Shown: positions 1 through 9,078 of the stretch, piece after piece | Layout of the letters: each line of letters begins with the position of its first letter | Numbering within the stretch: position 1 is the stretch's first letter | Source of the DNA: Malaya genurostris | Taxonomy: Eukaryota > Arthropoda > Insecta > Diptera > Culicidae | Assembly: GCF_030247185.1 (NCBI RefSeq) | Contig: NC_080572.1 | Coordinates: forward strand, 39,781,383 to 39,845,382 | Reading direction: 5' to 3' | Length of the DNA: 64,000 nucleotides | The notes under the pieces: generated by a model | The model's input: the letters and a program-made list of their open reading frames with translations, nothing else | Database searches by the model: none | What the model was told of the DNA's origin: nothing | Made by a program: the position numbers and the translations under genes

Positions 1-424
1 GAATATTTGTTCCAGTTGGCGCGAAATTCTCCGCACGGTTCCGAAGTTACGACTTCTGAGAATGTGAGCTCTGAGGTATTCAAGTGATACTTCATTTCCA
101 ACAGATCATTGAAAAAACTCAGTCTCTACCTAACTCGAGAATGTAATTCCTTGGAAGATGATTAAATTATTGTTGATTGAAATAATTTTGGTGTAGGAAC
201 TTTGTCAAACAGCTTTCCAAGAATTGTCTAAATTTGAATAAACAGAGGAAATCGAAGGTTTTATATAGTGAATCTCTCCAATTTTAGGTAACGAGTGACG
301 ACCTCAAAATTCAGGTAAATGTAAGTTTACCCAGAATATTATGTCATAACAAAGCATGCTACCCATTTTTTTACGATCAAGTCAAAGTTTGAGTAGATAA
401 CGACTCAATTATAGGTAGCTTATA
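1..424. other. AT-rich stretch, nothing recognised
   Basis: No reading frame, inverted repeat or known repeat was recognised here. It ends at the TA dinucleotide (423-424) that precedes the rosa-type mariner. Confidence 0.5.
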
Positions 425-1306
425 CAGGGTCCGCCATGTAACTTTTTTTTAAACATGCAATAAAACACAAACGGTTCATCCGATTTCGAATTTTATTTTT
501 TCATATTAAAGTACAATCCTTTCGGTTAATTGTGGAATATAATTCCATTCAAATGACTGCCTCGGCTTGCCTTGCAGTACGCCATACGGTCGGTCGAGTT
601 TTCTAGTACATTTTCGATTATATGCAGCTTTATTTCAGCTATGGCTGCACGAAAAATTGTCCTTCAAGGCTTAAATTGCCTCTGGCTTGTCCACATAACA
701 CTTATCTTTGACAGTTCCCCAAAGATAATAGTCTAACGGCGTCAAATCACAGCTCCGAGGCGGCCAAACGACATCCGAATTTCGACTGATAATTCGATCT
801 TCGAAGACTGTGCGCATAAGATCGATTGTAGCGTTGGCTGTGTGGCACGGAGCGCCGTTTTGTGGGAACCAAATGGTGTCCAAGTCTTTCTCTTCAAGTA
901 ACGGGAAGAACCAATCGCTAATCATGGCGCGGTATGATGGCCGATGATGCCGCCAGACCAAAATCCACACCAAACCGTCACTCTCTGAGGATGCATCGGC
1001 TTCTCCATGATAACGTGCGGGTTTTCCGCCCCCCAGATGCGACAATTTTGCTTATTAACATACCCGCCGAGATGAAAATGTGCCTCATCCGAGAAGATGA
1101 TTTTCATACGTAATTTTCAAATTCCGCAACATTACCATAAGTTTCAAAGTAAAACTGCACTATTTTCACGCGTTCCTCAAGCGTATACACAACCATTTTC
1201 GTTCAGCGGAAGGATAAAACTAAGTTTCTGTCAAATCAGAAGACATTAAGGTTACCAATATCGAAATAACCGCTAGTTAAAAAAAAATGTTAGATGGCGG
1301 ATCCTG
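425..1306 (-). mobile_element. rosa-type (DD41D) Tc1/mariner element, internally deleted
   Basis: Terminal inverted repeats are visible: the left end starts 'cagggtccgccatgtaac' and the right end, read in reverse, starts 'caggatccgccatctaac'. A TA precedes the left end; the right flank is degenerate (tc). At about 880 bp it is shorter than the roughly 1.3 kb expected for an autonomous member. The shortfall is the DNA-binding half of the transposase, so the copy cannot encode an active enzyme. Confidence 0.8.
526..1196 (-). pseudogene. rosa-type mariner transposase remnant
   Basis: A DDE transposase would cut and paste the flanking element. Reading on the minus strand from 1196, about 30 N-terminal residues (starting MVVYT) are followed directly by the first catalytic block (FSDEAHF), out of frame, so the helix-turn-helix region is deleted. 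A second frame break near 950 precedes YRAMISDWF. The second catalytic block reads QNGAPCHTA, so the expected Asp is Asn. Exactly 41 residues lie between it and the third Asp (PLDYYLWG), the spacing that defines DD41D. The C-terminus (ASRGSHLNGIIFHN) is conserved and ends with taa at 526-528. It is a clear pseudogene, and the Asn change alone should abolish catalysis. Confidence 0.82.
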
Positions 1307-1801
1307 TCAATGAGTGATTTCTCCTAAAAAATAGGTAAAAATGATTTTCAGTGTACAACACTCGCTGAGTCACGTCACTGTACATTGGAAATAACACTTC
1401 GTCTGGTGGATTATTCTATCCGATTCTATATTTGTTGATCTGGACGGCCGGCTCCCGAGAAAAATATTAATTTATTCTTTGAAATATTAATATCAAGTAT
1501 TTTTTTACTATGTATTAAATATTATAATACTTTGTAATATCAACGAATTTGCGCAATAGTTGAGTTTTATATCATTCAATTTATAATCCTGAAAATCAAT
1601 CAACAACATGGAAGAAGAAAACATACCAAATAAAACTTTTCTCCGAAGCTAGACGGAAATTGATAAGTTGAATGAAGAGATAATTTAGTAAAATAGAGTA
1701 ATCAGGAATGAAACATTGAAAATATCTGATAACTGAAAGGAAAAAGAAACTCCTGCAATTGTCGCCTTTTACGACATGGAAGCAGGAACCCAGTGGATCT
1801 A

Positions 1802-3075
1802 ACAGATCGGCTGAAAAGTTCGTATCGTTTCTATGAGAGGGCGCCAATTGAATTAATTCCACACCATTTTCAGTTAGTACCAACCTTCAAAAGATACGTG
1901 TATAAATTTGACAGCTGTCTGATTATTAGTTTGTGAGATATTGCATTTTGAGTGAAGCTACTTTTGTTATTGTGAAAAAATGGAAAAAAAAGGAATTTCG
2001 TGTGTTGATGAAACACTACTTTTTGATGAAAAAAAGTGCCGCCGATGCCAAAAAATGGCTTGATGAGTGTTATCCAGACTCTGCACCGGGCGAAGCAACA
2101 AGTGGTTTGCAAAATTTCGTACTGGTCATATGAGCACCGAAGACGATGAACGCAGTGGACGTCCAAAAGAGGCTGTTACCGATGAAAACGTGAAAAAAAT
2201 CCACAAAATGATTTTCAATGACCGTAAAGTGGAGTTGATCGAGATAGCTGACACCCTAAAGATATCAAAGGAACGTGTTGGACATATTATTCACGAATAT
2301 TTGGATATGAGAAAGCTTTGTGCAAAATGGGTGCCGCGTGAGCTCACAATCGATCGAAAACAACAACGAATTGATGATTCTGAGCAGTGTTTGGAGCTGT
2401 TATATCGAAATAAAACCGATTTTTTTCGTCGATATATAACAATGGACGAAACATGGCTCCATCACTTCACTCCGGAGTCCAATCGACAGTCAGCTGAGTG
2501 GACTGCACGCGATGAACCGAACCCAAAGCGTGGAAAGACTCAACAATCGGCCGGTAAGGTTATGGCGTCTGTATTTTGGGATTCGCATGGTATAATTTTC
2601 ATCGACTACCTTGAAAAGGGAAAAACCATCAACAGTGACTATTATATAGCGTTATTAGAGCGTTTGAAGGACGAAATTTAAAAAAAACGGCCTCATTTGA
2701 AGAAGAAAAAAGTTTTGTTTCATCAAGACAATGCACCGTGTCACAAGTAGATGAAAACCATGCTGAAATTGAACGAATTGCTCCCTCATCCACCGTATTC
2801 TCCAGATTTGGCCCCCAGTGACTTTTTCCTGTTCTCAGATCTTAAGAGAATGCTCGCTGGTAAAAAATTTAGAAGCAATGAAGAGGTAATCGCTGAAACT
2901 GAGGCCTATTTTGAGGCAAAGGACAAATCGTACTACAAAAATGGTATCGAAAAGTTGGAAGATCGCTATAATCGCTGTATCGCCTCTGATGGCAATTATG
3001 TTGAATAATAAAAACGAATTTTGGCAAAAAAATGTGTGTTTCTATTAAACGATACGAACTTTTCAGCCGAACTGT
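1802..3075 (+). mobile_element. mariner (DD34D-type) element inserted in repeat R
   Basis: The 1274-bp element has near-perfect terminal inverted repeats of about 29 bp (left 'acagatcggctgaaaagttc', right in reverse 'acagttcggctgaaaagttc'). It is flanked by a TA duplication at 1800-1801 and 3076-3077. The uninterrupted site (gatctattcttggttc) survives near 26890 in another copy of repeat R, which fixes both boundaries. It has full length for a mariner but a broken gene. Confidence 0.93.
1980..3008 (+). pseudogene. mariner transposase pseudogene
   Basis: The protein is recognisably mariner: an N-terminal helix-turn-helix (FRVLMKHYFLMKK), then ERSGRPKEA, then catalytic blocks TMDETWLHHF, HQDNAPCHK and YSPDLAPSDFF. 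The first ATG (1980) runs into an extra A in a homopolymer. A one-base frameshift lies near 2095. Two in-frame stops lie in the catalytic core, one at the end of the 2067-2681 reading frame and one just before 2751. Only 30 residues separate the second and third catalytic Asp instead of 34, indicating a 12-bp deletion after KLNEL. The reading frame ends at taa 3006-3008. The element is inactive but structurally complete. Confidence 0.9.
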
Positions 3076-3185
3076 TATTCTTAGTTCGTTTTTTTCCGCC
3101 GGATTCCACACGGCTTCTAGGCTGGTACTGTCCGGAGGAAGATAATATGTACTATCAATCTCCTAGTGGACCCCAGCCCCTTATA

Positions 3186-4858
3186 GCAATTGAAAGTGTC
3201 TTCGAGTCTGGAAACGTTTCTTTGGTTTTTAATTAGTTTTACGAACTGAAACGGAGAATGACACATTGGTTAGAGTCATTTACAAATATATCGAATATTT
3301 GTTCGGAAGATGAACAGAATCTTACCACAGAAAAATGAAGATTTTGCAGATTCGTTGTTTTGTATATCAGCAACTTTACTTATTATTCTTACCGAACAAT
3401 GACTAAATGTTGTCTTATTTATATCAACAACCTTTACAAAATAGTAATTAGCGAAAAAATCAGTGAAAATTTTCTTTTTAGCATTTAAAATGGCCCAAAC
3501 CAAACCACAAGCTCGTATATCAGCTCCATAGGATAAGGAGTTTATGAGTTAATAGATCGAAAGCGCAGAGCAGTGTCTGTTTCAGCTCAGCAACCAGAAA
3601 ATGGTGCACCTGTCGGCTGTCAGTAAAACACCATTTCGTCCATGCAGTACCGATCGGTGTTCGTCAACAGTTTTGCTACATTCCTCTTGTGCGCGAGGTT
3701 CTTGAAGTGGTTGGTTGCGTTTCGTAAATACATACATAGTTGCCGCGCTCGAATCAGACCAAGATGTTACGCTTCACATCCATTGCATAGAGGAGAGCTG
3801 GATGAACAGATCGTCTATTTATCATATTTAAGTCGTTAATGAGGCGTACTTTGTCATAATTAGATTACATCTACGAAGGAGGTCGGTCAAAGATATTGGG
3901 TTACGAGTCGGTCCAGTTGACATCGGTTTCCCGTTACAATGCGGATCAAGCAAACATCGAATTCAATCAAAATATCTTTGCTAAATGAAAACCAGACGAA
4001 AATTTAGCACAACACTGCATTCCGTTCGTAAGATTATCTCAAATGGACTGTGTGAGTTTCGGCATAGCAATTCCAATTCCATGGGCATAGATTCCGGTGT
4101 TATTCAGTGATAGAGTAGAGGTTGAAAACCTAAATCCGACATTCTCTATTCATGTGATCACTAAAAGACCTATAAATCTGACACTTTGCCAAACAACGTC
4201 GAACTCGTTCCGTTTCGTACCAGTTCTGTCTCGAACTATAAATGTACGATAAATGATTTATTATCATCTTACAACCTACCTTTACAGCTGGATTATATTT
4301 CAAATTTATTCAGTTAGTGCTATCGGAGACGAAATGTTTTACCCTCCACATGTTTTTCGTTTCATCGCACCCCAGGTTTGCGTCTCTCCAGTGTCGCACA
4401 CATCGGCTCTGGCTGGAAAGTATTCTGTTACAAGAGTTTCTGCTTACAGTATGTCCCACGAAAGAAACTGGAATCATTTGTACCGACAGCCAGTTTGTAC
4501 TATGAGACAGCACGGACTGTTCGGTTAATACGTACTGTAGACGCCTCAAAAATTTGTCTAAAATGGGAGAAGTGCTATATGTTGTAACAATTTTTCGTTA
4601 TATTTTTAGGACGTACTGTTAAGCAACCACTAAAGGTGCCAAGCAGAAAAGTTTCGGTGAATTTCAGTTGCAAGTTTTCCAACCGATGGAAACCGTTGGT
4701 TTCATGCAAGATTAAACAGCTAGTTCTTACAACATTTGCAAACAGTGGCGAAACACTAGGATACTTCGAAATCGCTAATATTGTTGATACTATGAAGTCA
4801 GAAACATTGAAACATTTACTAATCTGTGATTCTACTCACTCTCATCAATTAATTGATT
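3186..4858. other. Gene-free stretch, unclassified
   Basis: Several short frames occur (for example 3642-3839 and 4253-4528) but none shows a recognisable domain or conserved motif. No inverted repeats were noticed. It ends at the target-site duplication of the I-clade LINE. Confidence 0.45.
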
Positions 4859-5927
4859 ACCAACATAATGTATGCCTCAGTCCGCTCCTTTATAATTTTT
4901 ACGTGAATGACATTGACAGCTGTTTAGTAACCCCATGTACACTAAGACAATTAGCAAATGATGGCGTAGTTTTAGTTACTGGACCCAAAGCTATTGATCT
5001 GCAAAAACCATTGCTAGACACTTTAGATAACTTGTCCGATTAGGCTGTTCATCTGGGTATCGAATTCTCTGAGGAGAAAACAGAGCTGGTCGTTTTTTCA
5101 AGAAAGCATGATCCCGCGCAGCTTCAGCTTCATATGATGAGAAGAATGATCCAACAGGTTTTGACTTTCAAATACCTTGGGGTGTGGTTTGATTGCAAAT
5201 GCACATGGGGAGGACACATAAGGTTTCTGATAACAAAATGCCAACAAAGACTAAATTTTCTTCGAACAATAACAGGATCTTGGTGGGGTGCTCATCCGGA
5301 AGATCTAATAAAATTGTATCAGACAACGACACTTTCAGTGATGGAATATGGATGCGTTTGCTTTCGTTCCGCTGCAAAATCTCATATCAAATTAGAGCGA
5401 ATTCAATATCGTTGTTTGCGAATTGCTTTAGGCTGCATGCATTCGACAAATACAATGAGTCTTGAAGTTCTGGCGGGAGTTCTTCCATTGAAAGATCGCT
5501 TTTGGGAGCTTTCATCGCGACTGCTAATAAGATGTGAGGTACTGAGTCCCCTGGTTATTAATAACTTCGAAAGGCTAGTTGAGCTTCAATTTCAAACAAG
5601 ATACATGACAGTATATTTTAATCATATGTCACAGGAAATCAACCCGTCAAGATATATTCCTATCCGTGTCAGCCTCCTAAATGTCTCTAACTCAACTTTA
5701 TTTTTCGACACATCCATGCAGCGCGAAGTGCGTGGAATCCCGGAACACCTACGCTCGTTGGAAATCACAAAAATATTCACAAGTAAGTTCAGCCATATTG
5801 ACTCTGAGAAAATATTTTACACGGACGGATCACGAATTGAAGATGCTACTGGGTTTGGTATATTCAACAATAATGTTTCGGTCTCATTTAGGCTTCAAGA
5901 ACCTGCATCTGTTTATATAGCAGAGTT

Positions 5928-7043
5928 TTTTTTTATAATTTTTTTATTCAGGCCAATTTGCGTACAAGCTTTACGTGGCCGAATGAGCCTTGTTTTTATT
6001 ACATAAAATAATTTTTCTACCGCTGGATCTCGTTGTCACCCTTTTTCTAGGGGGAGAGGAGCTTCCATTTTTATCTTGCGATGAGTGAGGGGCACTTTGT
6101 TCGTGGCTCGTCTCGTCCTCCATTGCCGCATCGGTGGTATCGTTGTTGGTTTCCGTTTTTTCTTCGTTTTCCTTGTAATTCGCATTCTTGGGTTGGTTGT
6201 TAGTTGCTGTAGACGCGCCTTGTTGTGCATTAATTGCAGTTGCTGGTGGGTTTGATGGTGCAACAGGAGTACTGCGCTCACTAGTTTCCGTTGTTGGGTG
6301 GTTGTCCTTATTTTTGTTTGAAGATGTCGTTTTTTCGGTTTCAGTGCAAGGTTTGCCGTAGTGTGCAGGTTGTTCACAAAACTGACATGTAACCAGTTGA
6401 TTTTCATACGTAAACAGCGTTTTACACGGATGTTTCCCGTCTTGATTACAAATGATGTAAGATGGAATTGCTTTACGTAGTTGCATACGTACCACTCGCA
6501 CGCCATTCCGGATACCCGGAAAAAAATTCCGTCATACTTCCCTTTCGATGGAAAGAACTTCACCGTACTGCGACATACTTTCCCGAACATACTCATCGCT
6601 GGACTGCGGGGGAAGGTCATGCACGCGTACTTGTATGGCATTGTCCACCATGTGCACAGGAGTTTTGTATTTAATGTTGTCACACTCAACGCTGTGCACC
6701 TCGTTGTTAACCGAAGCGAATGCAATTGCATCGCTTTCACGTTTGAACATAATGTACACACAGTTAGACGCCTTGTTGAATTGAATCTCACTTACATCAG
6801 TAACATTTAGATGCATTCGTTCCTTAAGCAAGATTTCAATTTCGATTGCTGCTGGTCTAACTTTGCATCGCTTGAAATCAATACAGATTGAATTTGGCCT
6901 TGTAGGCCAAGTTTCAGGCTTTGTTAAATCGTATTTGCCCATTTTGTACACTCTATTGTCCACTACACTGTATTGTCTTTGTTTTTATCGTCTCGACCGT
7001 AAGCAATTGTCGACTGTGTCTGATGAGATACTAGCACGAACTG
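5928..7043 (-). mobile_element. ORF1-only non-LTR element (HAL1-like)
   Basis: The insert is flanked by a 14-bp duplication (tatatagcagagtt) at 5914-5927 and 7044-7057. On the minus strand it starts 'cagttcgtgctag' with a 5' leader that contains 'gtcgagacga'. It carries one gag-like ORF and ends with 'gaataaa' followed by an A-rich tail. No reverse transcriptase follows. It therefore looks like a mobilised half-LINE that used another element's enzymes. A deletion derivative of a full LINE is the simplest origin. Confidence 0.85.
5971..6942 (-). pseudogene. LINE ORF1 (gag-like, zinc knuckle), one nonsense codon
   Basis: A single frame of 323 codons runs from ATG at 6942 to the stop at 5971. 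The only break is a TGA at codon 137 (6532-6534), probably from TGG. The N-terminal half has an RRM-like feel (IQVRVHDLPPQ, DAIAFASV). The middle contains a zinc knuckle CQFCEQPAHYGKPC with CX2CX4HX4C spacing. The C-terminal third is rich in Thr, Asn, Ser and Glu and ends in a basic patch (PPRKRVTTRSSGRK). Such proteins bind LINE RNA and act as chaperones. The near-intact frame argues for a fairly young insertion. Confidence 0.85.
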
Positions 7044-8114
7044 TATATAGCAGAGTTAGCAGCAGTTCATTATAGTGTGAGTGTAATCGTCACATTATCT
7101 CCAAACCATTACTTTCTTTTCACAGATAGTCTGAGTGCAATTGAAGCCGTTCTCTCAAACGCTTTTAGCAAAAATGAACCTTTTTTCTTGGACCTGAACG
7201 TCATATTGAATAATAATTATCAAATCACAATAGTTTGGGTCCCGGTTATTGCTCCATTCCAGGCAATGGAAGAGCCGATATTTTAGCCAAACGTGGTGCT
7301 CTTGAGGGTGAAATTTATGAGAGACCGATTGCTTTCAACGAAATCTATAGCGCGTCTCGCCAAAGAACACTTGCCAGCTGGCAAGCTTCTTGGGATAAAC
7401 ATGATCTGGGTCGGTGGATGCACTCAATTATTCCTAAAATATCGACAAAGGCATGGTTCAGGGGACTGGATGTGAGTAGAGATTTCATTCGTGTGATGTT
7501 CAGACTCATGTCCAATCACTACACGTTAGATGCACATCTCCTTCGAATTGGACTTTCCTAGACTAATCATTGTGCTTGTGGCGAAGGTTACCGCGATATT
7601 GACCATGTTGTTTGGACAAGCGTGTAGTATCGTGATGTCAGATCTCAACTAATAAATTTCTTTGCGTACCCAAGGTAGACTATCCAATGTCCCAGTTCGC
7701 GACATTCTTGCTTGTCGTGACGTTCGTAACATGAAACTTCTTTATTATTTCATTAAGTCCATTGGAGTTCCAATTTAAATTTTATTTTATGTTAGACTGT
7801 TTTCTCTTCCATAAGTTCAACCAATAGCCAGCTATCTTATATTAAATAAAAATGATGAACTGATACAAACAAACCTGAAATAGTTATAAGATCATGTTCA
7901 AAATAAATGTATTTCATTTAATGTAATTTATAATAGCAACTCGCTTGATAAAAACAGTGTTTAGATTAACTAATGAATACCAACATACTAATATGATATT
8001 CGAAATGTAATACGTTTAAAGTACTATGTATTGTGGATGCCACGGCGAAGAAAAACTTATGTATATTGCCTATGAAATAAACGTATTTATGAAAAAAAAA
8101 AACCAACATAATGT

Positions 8115-8497
8115 GTCCACAACATCGTACTCTGAATGTCTCTCAATTATTAGGCCCAAATGAAAGTATACATACGTGTCGGTATTTCTGAAAACTTAAT
8201 TTCTATGATCTTTAAAAGTTTCACTAGTGAAATAAAGTTTTAATTGAAGAAAACAAGACAATTACAAGGATCAGCCCCATTGGGTCTGTGAGTATTCGGG
8301 TTTTCTGGATTGGAATCACCCAGCCAATCTATGAAATTCGAAAATGCTTGTTACCTGTTTAAATGCCAAAAGAGGAGAAAGAACGAGCCAGTACGGTTCA
8401 ATAATAAACGTGGTAACACATGAAAATACAAACAACACATTACAATGGGTAAAAACATCACACTACCTCGTGTTATTTCCCGGGCTATAACGTTCTT
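8115..8497. other. Gene-free stretch
   Basis: No gene was recognised. The phrase 'caaggatcagccccattggg' near 8267 resembles 'caaggattagtcctataggg' near 45187, suggesting a short shared repeat end. Confidence 0.4.
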
Positions 8498-8715
8498 ACT
8501 AGTTCGCCTCTAGCAAAGACATCATATTAACAAGATATCCAGCTCTCACATTTCCCGAACAAATCATTGGCAAAATCTTTTTTTGCAAACAAGGCGCCCT
8601 CAGGTGAGTATAGATGCGTACTCGTGCATAGAAGCAGAACAAAGAAATGTCAAATTCGTGTGCGCCAAAACAGCAGCACTGCGCACCCATACGATTGACA
8701 TGATATCACGCGTTT
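8498..8715 (+). repeat. Dispersed repeat M, copy 1
   Basis: This stretch is related to the reverse complement of 63620-63850. Shared blocks include 'tatccagctctcacatttc', 'ggcgccctca' and 'agcagcactgcgca', in the same order. No coding content was seen. Confidence 0.7.
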
Positions 8716-9034
8716 TTTATAACGACCAATAAGCCACCTTTCAACTTCCACTTTTGAAAGAAATTGCAGGGGACCTATGAAAAATAGAGTATTAAATTTT
8801 ACACAAGACGGAAGAGAAAACTTTCCTCTACCATTTACATCACTGGTAAAAAATTTGGAGCATTCGAGCACTTTCCTGGTACTTCCGGAACGATGGTCCG
8901 GTATGCCAAAAATCAACGTAATTGGTTATCAACCAATCATACCAGCCTAATTGCAGAATTGTACGGCTAATTGAATGTATTTGGCATAATTTTTCCGTGT
9001 CATGTATAAAAACACCTGTAATTCTGGAATCAAA

Positions 9035-9078
9035 TCAACCAATTTGCTCCCGTAACGCGTGCAATCGTGCTAACATTT
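9035..9078 (+). repeat. Left arm of perfect 44-bp inverted repeat
   Basis: The 44 bases here are the exact reverse complement of 11366-11409. Similarity stops abruptly on both outer sides. The arm begins 'tcaaccaatttgctcccg'. Confidence 0.9.

Larger units (their letters stand above)
1434..3185 (+). repeat. Dispersed repeat R, copy 1, split by a mariner
   Basis: 1434-1799 plus 3078-3185 together match the continuous sequence 26510-26998. A diverged third copy lies inverted at 19395-19852. The shared block starts near 'ttgatctgg' and ends near 'gtggaccccagcccc'. The minus strand carries a 'tgtcgtaaaaggcgacaa' motif. No coding domain was recognised, so the class (LINE end, LTR or non-autonomous element) is open. 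Confidence 0.75.
4873..7778 (+). pseudogene. LINE ORF2 remnant: reverse transcriptase plus RNase H
   Basis: The frame enters at the RT segment CLSPLLYNFYVNDI and continues through the RT thumb (TFKYLGVWFD). It then reads into RNase H, with YTDGS near 5821, the YIAEL glutamate split by the inserted element, FTDSLSA near 7126, and SIPGNGRAD near 7260. A cysteine/histidine block CACGEGYRDIDHV follows, and the frame closes at taa 7776-7778. Defects are a TAG at 5041-5043, the 1.1 kb insertion, a one-base deletion near 7240, and stops at 7559-7561 and after WTSV. Retention of RNase H places it with the I/R1/LOA type elements; I-clade is the best guess. Confidence 0.88.
4872..8101 (+). mobile_element. 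I-clade non-LTR retrotransposon, 5'-truncated
   Basis: The element starts inside the reverse transcriptase and ends with a poly(A) run at 8092-8102 after 'gaaataaacg'. A 13-bp target-site duplication (accaacataatgt) lies at 4859-4871 and 8102-8114, so both ends are certain. About 2.1 kb of its own sequence is interrupted by a second LINE at 5928-7043. Truncation at the 5' end is usual for target-primed reverse transcription. Confidence 0.92.

Noticed and set aside
1596..1883. 95-codon minus-strand frame with a Cys/Lys motif as a gene
   Set aside because: It crosses from repeat R into the mariner end, and copies of R encode broken versions.
5193..5465. Second plus-strand frame inside the LINE
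   Set aside because: Out of frame with the recognised RT domain; a shadow.
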